Program-made: the position numbers and the translations under genes | Shown: positions 35,111 to 47,000 of the stretch, in pieces | Position numbering within the stretch: the stretch's first letter is position 1 | Layout: every line of letters begins with the position of its first letter | From: Celoporthe dispersa | Taxonomy: Eukaryota; Ascomycota; Sordariomycetes; Diaporthales; Cryphonectriaceae | Reading direction: 5' to 3' | Length of the DNA: 64,000 nt | Assembly: GCA_016584495.1 (NCBI GenBank) | Contig: WAID01000009.1 | Span: forward strand, 372,001 to 436,000 | The notes under the pieces: model-generated | Told to the model about the DNA's origin: nothing | Seen by the model: the letters and a program-made list of their open reading frames with translations, nothing else | The model's database searches: none

Positions 35111-38100
35111 TTAGTACGAAGGACCAGCAATGGAGCCTGAGCGGCCCATCGTGTCGTTGATCTTACGCGTGAGATCAATCATGCCGGACAGGTTCCGTAG
35201 AACTGGGTCGTTGGGCACCGCCATGTTGAGGCGGACAAATACGTGCTCGAGGCGGCTCCTGATCAGAGACATAACCCGCGGGGTAATCTCACGAACCTGC
35301 CCCTCCTGTCCTAGAGTGTTAGCGGACAAGTTGCGCATAGCACGAGCGGATTCCCCCGAAAGACTTGGTGTTCCGGTTGCTTACAGTACTTACAATCCTG
35401 GGCAGAGCCTCGTAAAACTGAATGAGGACCATCTCGGTCCACGCCAGCTGCCTGTGCAGCACCTGCGCGTTTTCCAGCTCCGACGTGATAGTTGCCGCTA
35501 CCGTCAGCAGGAGGAGGGGGTTCAGGTTGCGAATGAACTCTGGGTCGTAGCTGGCAAGCACCTGGTTCCACACGGCCTGCCCATCCTTTGACTCCTGAAT
35601 CCAGGTCATGACAGCGTCATCGTAGTTGCCCGCCTGCATATGATTGCGCACCCGCGAACAGACATCCTCGAGCTCCGAGCGCTCTCGGCTCTCCTGGCTC
35701 GCCTGCTGGAACGCCACCTGCTCGCCAGCAAGCTGTTGGGCCTGCTGGACTGCCTGGTGCTGGCTCGAGATGTTGCTGACGACCTGGCTAGACGTCTGGC
35801 TCGCAGGACTGCCAAACTGCTGCGAGTGCTGCAAGGCATGGATGTTCGGATTCACGGCCTGCAGCGGCACTGCCTGGCCAGAGTACTGCTGCTTCTGCTG
35901 TTGCTGCTGCGGAGACACAATCGCGCTGGTGCTGCTAGCCCACTGCTGTTGCTGGGTCGGCGGCGAAGTCAGGCCAGCGACGGATGGGTTGGTGTACTGG
36001 CTTGCTGCCACAGAGCCTTGAGGGCTTTGGAAGTGCTGTTGGGAGGGGGCAGCAGGGGCAGCGAGGTGCTGCAGGGCTTGAGTCTGGCTGTGAGACGGGC
36101 TGTGGTACGCACCGTTCCCTCCACGTCCCTGGCTGACTTGTCCCATGTGTCGTCCACCAGCCTGCGCAGGCGAGACCTGACGCTGTTGGGCAAGTTGGTT
36201 CTGCAGGCGCAGGATCTCCTCTTGGAAACGCGCCTGGGCACTCGACATAGTACTCAGAGTCTCCGACATGCTGGTGCTGAGGGCAACAAGTTGCTCAAAC
36301 TTCTGCATATCCTTCACACGGATCTGTTCCATGGCGTCGAACTGCGTTGTGACGTTGGCCAAGATCTCTTTGCCGCAGGCGCTGGCAGCTTCGGTCGCGA
36401 CCTTGGTGAAACGCGGGATGATCCTATCATCGAGTAGTGCGTACAGCTGCTCGTCGATCTTGTTAGAGATGGTACGGACCACCTTGTCAGCGACAGCTTT
36501 GGACAGCTCGGGCTTCCGCAGGGCCTGGTCCATAGCGCGCGGCAGGGTCTCCTGCACCTCTCTCTGCACCGACTGGGCAACGGTGTTGCCAAGCTTGCCG
36601 TCAAGCTGCTTGGCCACGGCGTCCATCAAAACATCCCCGATCAACGTCGTGATGGGGCCGCCCAGCTCGTCCTGGACAATCTTGGTGAGCACATCCTGAC
36701 AGTTCTCGTTAAGACACAGAGACACCTGGCTGAGAAGCTCGTCCTGACGACGGTCGAACTTGCTGTCGCGAGCCTGCGCGTCACGGTCCAGAGCCTTGCG
36801 GAGAACGACCAGCTCGGACTGAATCGAGCCAGTGATGTTGTCCATCAGACGCTTCTCCATGCTGTTAATGCGGCTATCCACTTCTTGCGAGAAGGTATAG
36901 GACGACTTGGAAGCCTCTACAGGTTTGTGTGTGGTCGTAGCCACAACCCTAGGCGTAGTGCCGTTGGTCTGGCTAACCTCACGCTCGTGCTCGGCTGATG
37001 TAGCTGCCAGTGTGGCGGCCTTCTCGGCGGCGGCCTTCTTCTTGCGACCTCTCTTCTCAGTCTTCTCGCCGGAAGCAGGAGCAACAGGCTCTTCCTCCCT
37101 GCTCTCCTTCTGCTTAGACGGTGACACCTCCTCTCGGGCCTTTCGCGTGACTGGCAACTCAGGCGCAGTCTCGACTGTGGGTTCCTTAGGACGGACAGCA
37201 AGGCGGAGTTGGGGTACGGCGGCTGCTTCCTCGGTGGGCTGGGCCTGGGGCTGAGGGGGAGGCTGCTTCAGCTTTCCAATCTCAACCACGCCAGCCTCGA
37301 TGGCATTGACCGGGTCCATAACCTTGTTGTCCTTGTCCCAGCCGAGATCCGGCGCCTTGATCGACAGGCAGGCCACACCCTTAGAATGCATGGCGTAGAG
37401 CTCGAACAGGGTCGCCTCATCGCCATCGCTGGCAGAAGCGGGCTGCTGAAGGAGGAACAGGCTGCGCAGGACACCCTTGTTGGCGAATGAGTACTCCCTC
37501 ATTCCGCTGATGACCGCAGTAGAGTCAGGAACGGGAATCGCCGAGTCTTGAGCTACCAACTTCTGGATATAATCCACCTGGGAGTTGTTCTTCAACGCAT
37601 ACTTAGGGGCTGAGAGATGTAAGAAGTAGATGGAGTTTCGGGTAGGGTGGCCAACCACGATGATACCGGAGGCAGGGTGATACATAACGCTGCAGACGGC
37701 ATCGGACTCTTTGCTGTGCGGCAGGTTGAATTCCTGGACCGGTTTACCCAGTGCCAGGTCCCACAGCTGCAACGTGTGGTTCTGTTTCATACCCACGATC
37801 AAGTAGCGCAGCGCAGTCCGCTTCTGGTATGGTCGAAACTTATCCAGCAGCAGCACGGAAGTCGGCCATGCCTTCTCTCCTTCGGGCGTCGTCGTCAAGG
37901 TCATCAAAGGCTCTTTCACCTCCAACGACGTGTAAGCCGGCCCTCCGTGCCCGTCCATAGCCGTCAATTCACGGACGTCCCAGAACTTGACGCGGCCCGA
38001 CTTGTCCAGTGAAACCACGACAGTATCATCCTGACTGAAAGTGAAGTCCTTACCAGCCTTTCCAGTGTTGATCTTCAGGGAACACTCCTTAGCCAGCCGG

Positions 38101-40367
38101 TCGGTCTCGACGACGCGGTCATGAGTCGGCTTGAGTAGGTTGCGCTGCATGACGAAAGAAGGAAAGACTATGTTGATCGACTTGCCACGCCCGACGGCAA
38201 AATACTCAGGGTGGTTCGTAGAGGGTCGAGCTCGGGTCTTGAGAATGCCACCGGGAGCGTCGCCTTCCTGGGTGCTGCTAGGAGGTAGGGCAAAGCCGTA
38301 CTGCTCCAGGTGAGCATCTTCCAGGTGGTCCTTCTCCCCATCTTTGATCTGAACCCAGTAGACAGTGCCGCTGATACCCGTGCCGATTATGGTCTCCTTG
38401 ACCGTGGAGTTCTGGTCAGCAGGGGTAGAAGATATAGCGAGGTTGAAGATGCGATCTTTTGTGTCTGAGAACAGCTTAGCATCACGGCCATCGTCCTGTC
38501 TGATAACACGAAGGCCGCCAGCCTTGGACATGCCGTATGCCAGATAGTTCTCGGATGCAGCAACCAGATTGCGATCGATCTGGTCGAATTCCTTCTTGAG
38601 CCTAGCAATGTCGAGGATAGACTCATCGCGAATCACAGGACGCGAGTCGTTGGCGCTGTCCTGAACATTGATAGCAATCCAGGGCTTCATCGGGAAGTTG
38701 AAAACTTTGATGGGCTTTGTAGTCTCCTCGATGACAACGATCTCATCCTCGGCCTCGGCACTCTCCCAGCTGTCAGCTACCGGGCCCTGAGCAGCAGAAT
38801 CCACGATGTCGCGAACAGCCTTCGCCACGTCAGGCTGCAAAGTGGTATCCAGAACGTCGCCATTCTCCTCCTTGTCAAGCTCGTGTTTGATATCGTAAGC
38901 TGCAGCTGCAGCGGCTTCTTCGAACTCTTGATCGGTCTTAGCCGCCATCATATCTCTGAGCTCTTGAGTGATTCGAGCTTGCGTCTGCTCATCCTCTGCA
39001 CGCGCCAGCGCTTCCTGGGCCTCTTTGTCCACCTTATCCGCAATATCACTGACCGCTTCAGAAACAGTCTCCTTGTTCTTGTCTTCGGTTTCGCGGATAG
39101 GATATGGAGGGTTCGAGTGCTGCGAAGTAGGCGTCGAGTCGAACTTGCGGCGCACATGCTCGCGTGATTCAAGGTGGCTGCTGGTGCTAGACAGACGCTT
39201 GTGATCGAGAGGGCTATGCGCGGAGCCCGGCTTCTTCAAGATCTGAATAGAAGGCTGTCCTTGTATGCTCGGGGAAGTACCAGGAGTGATAGAGCTCTTG
39301 GGTCCTCGGTTCTGAGGGGATGCGGAAGCAAGGAGCTCTTCGAAAGGGTTGACATGGCTGAACATAGCCGCTTTCGTGGCTGGGGAGCCGTTCTGGCTGG
39401 ATCGAGCAGGCTCGAACTTGGGTTGCTCGACATCCTTAGGAGCAAAGTCGAAAGAAGGAGCAGTCGGAACCGCAGGGACTTCGGCAGGAGCTTCAGCAGG
39501 CTGGTCATTCTGGCTAGGTTTGGGCCGGTTCAGAAGATCAAGCAGGTATCGCTGAGTATCCTTGGGTGGAGGGTCGGCATTCCAGTTGTTTGAGAGCTGT
39601 AGCGGCTGCGGTTGCTGTTGTTGCTGCTGTTGTTGCTGCTGTTGTTGCTGCTGTTGTTGCTGCTGTTGTTGCTGCTGTGGCTGTGGCTGTGGCTGCTGCT
39701 GCTGCTGTGGTGGCTCCGGCTTCGAAACCTCAGTTTCGAACTTGCCCTTCATAAGGGCAGCGAGCAGGCCGGTAGGATCGGCAGAGGAAGGAGCTGGTGC
39801 ATGGATCATGTGGTTGCCCTGGTCGGAGGCATGGCGAATGAGAGATTCGCGACGGAGCTGGTCGTTGGCTTGGAACTGAGCCTGGGGAAGACTGGGCTGA
39901 GAGGAGCTCTGCTGAGCACCCTGGCTGCTGCTGATCTTAAGCAAGCTCAGTAGATTCGCAGTACGGTCCCCGCCGCCCTCAGCGCCAGGTCTCACCATCA
40001 GGCCAGGAGGAAACATGGCGCCAGACGGAGGGGTAGGAGCAGCTGGTGGAGGGTAGTTGCCGTGATGGTTGTCCTGAGACTCGGCAGGCTGGCCCTCCTG
40101 TTGCCAGTGCGGGCGGAGGGCCTCATCGCCGAGCAGGTGCATGGTGTTGCGCATGTCAGCCACGGTGGGCCTCCACTGCATCTGCTGAAGCTGCTGGGCA
40201 GCCTGCTGCTGGTGCTGCTGGAACTGAGCGGCGGCGGCAGCGGGATCGCTGGACTGAAGGCGTTGGTTGTGGTGCTGCTGCAGCTGGGCGAGGATGGAGT
40301 TGATAGAACCGTCAGCAGAGCCAGGACCAGGAGGAGCACCGGGGCCTCCGCCACCGTAGCTAGCCAT
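35111..40367 (-). CDS. EDC4: Enhancer of mRNA decapping 4 (EDC4/Ge-1-like)
   Basis: Large scaffold of the mRNA decapping complex in P-bodies, bridging Dcp1/Dcp2 and helping Xrn1-coupled 5'-3' decay. Exon 1 (40367-35394) is a 4,974-nt uninterrupted frame. A GTAAGT donor joins it to exon 2 (35305-35111), giving 1,722 aa. Order: a Gln/Pro-rich disordered N-terminus (to about 530) with a polyQ tract near residue 225-250, a WD40 propeller (about 560-960, FTFSQDDTVVVSLDKSGRVK then FWDVREL), a Lys/Glu-rich linker with nuclear-signal-like GRKKKAAAEKA, coiled coil (about 1150-1420), a second Gln-rich stretch, and the conserved C-terminal helical domain ending GRSGSIAGPSY. It is free of frameshifts. 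Confidence 0.9.
39605..39715 (-). repeat. CAG/CAA trinucleotide tract (polyQ in EDC4)
   Basis: Mixed CAG and CAA codons encode a run of more than 20 Gln with interspersed PQ pairs. The mixture suggests selection for the amino acid rather than simple slippage. Confidence 0.85.
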
Positions 40368-42080
40368 GATGAGGTCGTCGAGCTTGTCAAGGTGTGGCCA
40401 GCACCGGTGGGAGGTGACGCGGTGCTGGAGTCAGCTTCTTCTCAGAGCCCGTCGCGCGTATCCAACTTCAAACAGCCCAATTGAATATGCGACTGCTGGA
40501 GGGAGGGTCGCAACAAGAAGGGTGGAAAGGTCGGGTGAGGTTGATGACGGGAGAGCCGCGGCAGAAGGAAAAATAAAAGTGGGAAAAGTGGTGGTGATGA
40601 AAGTGACTGGGTTTTGGGGGGGGGCCCTGCGTGGGCGCGGGTGTGGGTGTGGGGGCGTGGTACTAAGCTTTCCTGGCGAGCCTGGCTGGGTATCAAACGG
40701 AAATGTGAGGCGTCCAGGGTCTTCTCCTAGCGATGCCCCATGAATTCTGATCAGGATCTCCCGCTCAGATCAAGTTCAATCGGTCAGATCCAACGCAGTG
40801 AGATGAACTGCACCTTGCTAGGACTGCTTGTAGAGAGAGAAAGATGCAGTTCGATGCTGAAAGCTGGTCGATCCAAGTGACGGGACAGAGACAAGACAAT
40901 ATGAGACGAGATTGAGGGAAAAAAAGATGAGGTGAGGGGGAGAGGAGAAGGTTGAGGATGCGAGAACCTGCGAGGCGTGCGAAGGGCGGCAGGGTGGGTA
41001 GCTTTCTAGGGCCAGGGCGGTACTCTGGCTGGTCGTAGCTTCCTGGCCAATTTGTTTACCATTGCTGCTGCAACTCTGGCAGCCCAACGTTGGCCAGGTG
41101 CCTTTTGCCCAAGGGTCTCCGCCGAGGTCGAGATTGCTCTTTTTTTCTCTTTCTTTTTTAAACCTGGGCTGCCATGCAGCAGTCAGATCTGCAGGTGTTA
41201 AAGTGCAAGCAGAAGCAGCAGGGCCCACCAGTACGTACGTCATGCACGATGAGGGCAAAGGGCGATGCTGGGCCACGCAGCAAGCAGTGAGTGGCTGGGT
41301 GCCAGCAGGAGCAGGTGAGCCCAGTTGGGCCCTAATACCGAATCCTGGCAAATTAGATAGGTACTCCGTACCCCCCAGCCGTTGCTGGTCTAGCGGCTCT
41401 GCAACCACTAAAGATACATTGCCAGAGTGTTACCACTATGGTCATACCCAGCACCATCGGCAGAACTGCGGTTCCAGCTCCAGTTTGCCGGGTCAATCAC
41501 CAAAAGCATGGTGCCTGCCTCCGCCACTCCCCCCCCCAAGGCAAGCCCGGCCATAGCGGGCTTTAGGCTGTCACCCCCCCCCCAAAAAAAAACCCCTGCG
41601 CGGTCGACAAGCGATCTCGTACTGCCCTTGCTGACATCGCTTTCAACACCAAGCAACCCTCCTCTAGTCTTAACTTCTCGCCCAAACCTTGTGCGTCAAC
41701 AAACCTCACAACCTTAACTCTTCCTTTCTCCACCTGAGACACGGCCTCCTGCATACCGTAGGGACAGGCTCATACCTACGGCACTCGCCTGAACTCCTCA
41801 CACATCTCGACCTTCAACGCGCTGCAGCCGTACAAGCGCCCCTGCATCGTGCCCGTACGGAACACTTCCTTGCTGAACTGGCCCATCGCCACGATCACGC
41901 CGCCCCTCCGGACCAGCCAGCCCAAGCGCACGCCTGCACGTCCACGCCATCACGACCTAGACACCTACCGACGGCGCCACGCCTCTGGCGATGCTGCCCG
42001 CCTCGACCATCCGGCGGTGAATCGAGCATATCTGACGAGTAAAATCCCAAGCGTCACATCTCTCCTCGCGACCAGCCAAC
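40368..42080. other. Divergent intergenic, 1.7 kb
   Basis: EDC4 promoter and leader on the left. On the right is the leader of the small membrane protein. It includes a C9A10 tract near 41574. No gene is seen. Confidence 0.4.
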
Positions 42081-42712
42081 ATGTTCTGTCTCCGAAGGCA
42101 AGTCATACCCTCACCGGCAGGATACTAGCCCATCCCAGCCGCCTGCTGTTGCTCAACCCCCCCCCCCCCGAGCAGAGACACAAGAAACAAAGAAAGAGAA
42201 AGCTGACATGTCCTCTTTGCCCTCTCTCCAGCTGGCTCCCGCTCCTCTTCATCCCGACCAACGCCTCGCCGGCCTTCATCTTCCTCTTCTTCGTCTGCAC
42301 GTACTTCCTGAACCGGCCCTGCGTCTACTGTTCCTTCCTGCTGCTCATCCTGTTCATGACCTCGTGCAACTGGTCCGACAGGTGCTTCTTCGACTTCAGC
42401 AGCAACTGGTTCCAGCCGAGGCCCGGCCTGTCCTACTTCACCAGCAGTAACGGTGCCGCCGCTACCGCCGCCGCCGAGAATGCCTCCTCTGTGCTGGGCT
42501 CCCTGCAGGACCTGACCGCCACTGCCAACGCGACGGCGCTTGTGGCCAAAGACCTGATTAATACGACGGCTAACGCCCTGGTCGGAACCGCCGCGCAGCA
42601 GGCCGCACAGGCCAGGGCCGAGTGGACGGGGATAGGGATGGAGTGGCTGAGGAGCCTGCTGGGGAAGAGGGAGTGGAGGGTTGACTGCCTTGATCTGTAT
42701 ATTCGGCTCTGA
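42081..42712 (+). CDS. Conserved small multi-helix membrane protein
   Basis: 165 aa from exons 42081-42097 and 42232-42712. The first exon (MFCLR plus two bases) ends AG and is followed by a GC donor (GCAAGT), so the intron is GC-AG. After splicing the protein reads SWLPLLFIPTNASPAFIFLF then FVCTYFLNRPCVYCSFLLL, ILFMTSCNWSDRCFFDFSSN and WFQPRP. That is two hydrophobic helices separated by a short loop, then a Cys/Trp/Asp-rich segment. I have a sense of this being a conserved fungal protein but know no name. The Ala/Thr-rich tail (about 80-150) is probably disordered. Confidence 0.75.
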
Positions 42713-43019
42713 GTGGAGGACAGCGGGTAAGATTATTGCGGAGACACACTGGTACAAGGGTATGATTTCCGGGAAAGGCCACCACGATGAATGGGCATGG
42801 GAAATATAGCTACATGCATACATACCCGGGGGTGCATATCCATCATCACCATCCACATGAATATTCCGCACAATTGTACTCTATTAATGTCTACATTCCA
42901 AATGACAAGATCGGCCTGCCAGCCGCGCGAGCAGTCCACCAGCGCTCTTGAGGCCAGAAGAGATGCCGTGAGACACAAAGGAAGCCAAATTGATCAACGC
43001 CGTGGGAGGCAAGGTCGGG
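42713..43019. other. Convergent intergenic
   Basis: 3' flanks only. No signal is recognised. Confidence 0.4.
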
Positions 43020-44097
43020 CTATAGCTTAGCCTTGGGGGCCTCCTCCTTCTTCTCCTGTCCATCCTCATCCCACAGATCATCCCACGGCACCTTTAGCTC
43101 CATATGGTCCTTGGTCGGCGGCACGTGGATCTTGTGGTGGTCGCACACGGCATATGTCGTCTTCCCGTCCTCGCTAGTCATCCAACCCTTGATATACGCC
43201 GTCTGCCGGCCCACCTGGTACGCATAGGCGTGTACCACCACCATTGTATCTGGGAGATATGTATGTCAGCAAGGTCCATGCACTTTGAGGGCGGGGCACG
43301 AACTTATGGGTACGGCTTTTAGGTAGCTCAGATTCAACGTCCTCGTGACGCCCCCTAGGAAACTGCGCCGGAATCATCGTCAGCGAAGCGTCCCACCACG
43401 GCCACCAGCATCGTCATGACTCTAGCCCGCCCACCTTCGGGAGGGGAGGGCTCAGGACATAACAGGTCGTTCTCCCTTGTCTCCCAAGGAATCCACAGAA
43501 GAAGGGGGGAAATCTCACGCCCAAAACCCGGGCCTGGCCACTGGCCCCAGCGCAATAGTCGTCAGCATGTCAAAGATGACACCCGCCGCCCCGCCGTGCA
43601 TCACGCCGTTGTAGTTGCCAAACTCCGGGCCGATGAAGATCCTGCTCGTGCACGAGGACACGATGCCTGTATTCGGCAGCTGGGGCGGCGGCGGCCTGTC
43701 CATGCCGCTTACGCCAGGAGACGGCGATGGGGGCGAGGCACATCATAAGGCGGGCCGACGGAGGCGTCTAGGATGGTGGCATTTTGCATGGTCGTGTTGT
43801 CGAAGGCTGGGCGGCCTGATCTAGCCTGGAAGAGGCGGTAGCTTTTGTGAGAGATGTCAGCCGTGGTATCATGTTCTTTTCCAAGGGCGCGCTGGGGAGG
43901 CGGGGGCGGGGTTCCAGGAAGTGAGGCCTGAACTTGGATAATGAATGAAAGGCATGGGTGTGAGATGCTCTGGCAACGGCAGTCTTGCCATTCAAGAACA
44001 AACATACGTACCGGTCGAAGATGGCTTGCACGCCCGCCATGGCTTTGCGCCTGTTCTCTTCCCTCGACATGGTGGGCACATCTCCTGGCCTAGGCAT
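43020..44097 (-). CDS. Hotdog-fold thioesterase (PaaI/4HBT type)
   Basis: Probable acyl-CoA thioesterase with a single hotdog domain. Exons are 44097-44012, 43841-43519, 43362-43304 and 43249-43020. Motifs are EFGNYNGVMHGGAAGVIFD, where the HGG and the following Asp are the 4HBT active-site region, then ARPGFWAFLGGVTRTLNLSY and GRQTAYIKGWMT in the last strands. The acidic/Lys-rich end EKKEEAPKAKL follows. Exon 2 does not stay in one frame. Either a further 56-nt intron (43722-43667, weak donor GTCTCC) is removed, giving 213 aa, or one C is missing near 43726-43736, giving 232 aa. Both lengths are multiples of three. The true N-terminus of the fold is therefore unsettled. Confidence 0.78.
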
Positions 44098-47000
44098 CGC
44101 GGTGTTCTTCCTGCCTCCTTCACAAATATCCGCCACCGTTGTCCGCCGCGTTGCCGAGCATACGAAATTGAACCTCCTGCGTCCTTTTCTCTTCCTCGGT
44201 AGTATATAGGGAGGGGTAAGAGGATGAACAAGAAGATTCTGTTCACCTAGCTTCCACCAGAGTCAATATCATTTCCCCGGGTCAGGAGACAAATCAGTCC
44301 CAGCAACGACGTGGAGACACAGAAGGTATAAGATGGGAGCCGTACGGCACGTTAAATGTTGCACAGTGGTCAGATCTTACCAATTCTTCTCCGACAAATG
44401 GAAGGCTTCAAGATGAGGGAGCGCTGTCCGGCTTCACGCCTGTCCTCCGCACAACGGAGGCTCACGTCGCGATGCCGAGGTTCTGGGGTAGATTTCCACC
44501 GCCAGGCCCGCGATCCCTGTCATGCAAGCCCAGTGTGGGGATCCCAGCTCCTAAGTAAGTATTTCGTGGTATAAAGTACCACGTACATTTAACAACGACC
44601 ATGCTTGACGTGAAGTTCCCTTGCGGCCACAACTCGTCCAAGACCAGCAGACGGGAGGCGCGAGGGTCTCCAGAGATTCCAGCCCACGATGACTCCGCGC
44701 CCAATGATGACACCCACATGGCGTAGCACACGCCTGCCTCGAAGTCGACCAGAGGGTATCAAGACCTAACGGGCACCGGAAGGAGCAACCACCAGCGTCA
44801 ACACTGCTTATGAGCGGATCTTAACAGGGCCAGCTTGCACGAGACAACTTCTTCTCATCAACAACAACAACAACACCAACAACAACCATTCATTTCTTTT
44901 GCTTGGACCTGTAATTCTGCACTCCATCTCTACCCCTGCAGCATCCACTAACCTCTGATGCTGGTGAGGCTGCGCCAGCATCAGGTGCGTCAGGCCGACT
45001 CAGACCTTCCCGTACTCGCTAGCGACGGGTAACTCCAGCCCTGCTGGCGAAGGGCCCTCATTGAGGACGGCACCAGAGCCTCCTACCTGGCTCCTGAGCC
45101 CACGATGGCAAAGACACCGGCCTCTTCTATACAGGTTCCCAAGCTGAAGACCGATTGAGGGGAGCTGTCACCATGCAGGGCGGCGAGCCGGTGTGTATTC
45201 GAGAGGGATGTAAAATCTGCAGGGCTGGCCATGCTCACTTTTTTCGCTGCAAAAGACGTGAGGAAGCATCTGAGGAGCTTGATGCCGCCGAGTGCGATTC
45301 CGAAATCCGCTCCACTGAGCTAGAGAGCCTGCACCTGCCTGCCTCTCTCAAAAAACAAGAAAGAGCCTCCACCTTGACTACTTCACCATGAGCCCCTCAC
45401 CATGACTTCAGCCCTCCTCGGAAAGTTCGGTTTCTCTGGCTTCTTGAACAAGAAAAACGTTCGATCCACTAAGCCACCATATGTCGACAGTCGCGGCGGA
45501 TGAGACTATGGAGGTTTATGAGTGAATTTATTGGTGTCACTTTAAGGATGCGCATGAGCATGAGAATTTTGGGGACATGCGGTGGCCAACGTCCCCTTGT
45601 CTCGAACAGGCGGGGCAGCTGAAGGTTCCGAGCCTCATTCTAGCAGTTGTGCACACCAGAATTATCACATTGATTTGAAGTGACAGGTGCGCTCTCGCCT
45701 AAGGGCTCGGGGGACATGGCTCAACAAGACAGCGCTGTACCTTCGGACCAACTGAGCTCTGCCCTACTCGGTGAAATGGGTCGTCTCCTCAATAGTTCTC
45801 CTTCCATATAGTCGGACAAGACACACGCAGAAGATCTGGCCAAAGGCTTCACGGTGACGACACACCTTGCTGTAGCCAGTGAAGATCCCACCAATGGCTC
45901 AAACCGCAATCCGTTCCTCGAACTAGGATCGTAATTGTGCTGACCTTGAACGTCCGTCCTGAGGAGAAGCACTGGGGTCTAGTTCCTGCCAAATAGATAC
46001 ATTCAGCAGAAAATTAGATATACACTCGAAACCAGTCAAAACCATATTGATATTATCCACTTGCGATGTATCCTCAACACGCCAGCTTCATCACGATCAG
46101 ACCTAGCTGGGTGTACATGCATCATGCGACCAAAATCTTGTGGCCATCTGATGGTCCAAGGGATGGCATATTCTGTGTGCTTAGAAGCCTATCATAAGTC
46201 TCTACCTAGACATTCCTGCATAAATAAACCAATACCCCCGCTCTCAAGCTGCTTCCTCAGGGACCCAAGTTTTCCACGCTCGACACGATGGTCCTGGTCC
46301 TCCAGCTTCGGCCATCGGCCCCGGCAGTCGTCCAGTCTGTAAGTATTCAGAATAGAATGATATGGCAGTGTCTCTCTTTTGCTTGAGTAACAAGCGTGTT
46401 CCGAGCTCTCCAGATCCACCTTGTCTCTTGACGAATGCGCAAGTGCAAGCCACTCATCCATGTTTCAGCCGTACTTAGTATGAAAATAGGTGGATATTGG
46501 AGGCGGGGGCTTGTGTCTTATTACAGAAATATGCGTACAAGAACGGGAAGACACTTCGAGGTCCTAAGAGGCTGAGACAAGGCTTGGAGAGGAGATGGAT
46601 GGTCCGAAGGAGGCTTTGACTGATGCTGGCTGCCGCCATGTCGATAAGCTATTGTGGTGAATTAAGCACCAATTGAGGATCTTGCATGGTGATGTCTCAG
46701 GCGAAGGAAATGCCCTGTGAGCAATTCCATGGGAACAAGATAGTTATGCCGAGCCAAAAAGTGATCATAGTGGTAATAGGGGAATATGTGATGACATGGT
46801 ATCGCTGGTCTATTCCCTAGCCAGCCCGAGCAGTGGCTCCTATCATAGCTTTTGATCTTTTATTTCTCACTCTCGGAGAAAATCTAGCACGATACTCGCT
46901 GTGGCAGTAGTAGAATTCCCAATAATAATTTCTATCCATACTCAGTACTTATGTCGTGCGCCGGCAACAGGAGGCCAAATATTCGCGAACCTTGACATGA

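Noticed and set aside
39562..39879. Poly-Cys or poly-Leu plus-strand readings
   Set aside because: Reverse reading of the EDC4 CAG/CAA tract, not a protein.
45173..45391. Cys-containing 70-odd-codon reading (CIREGCKICRAGHAHFFRC)
   Set aside because: The CxxC-like spacing drew attention as a possible zinc finger, but the frame is short, isolated and without conserved flanks.
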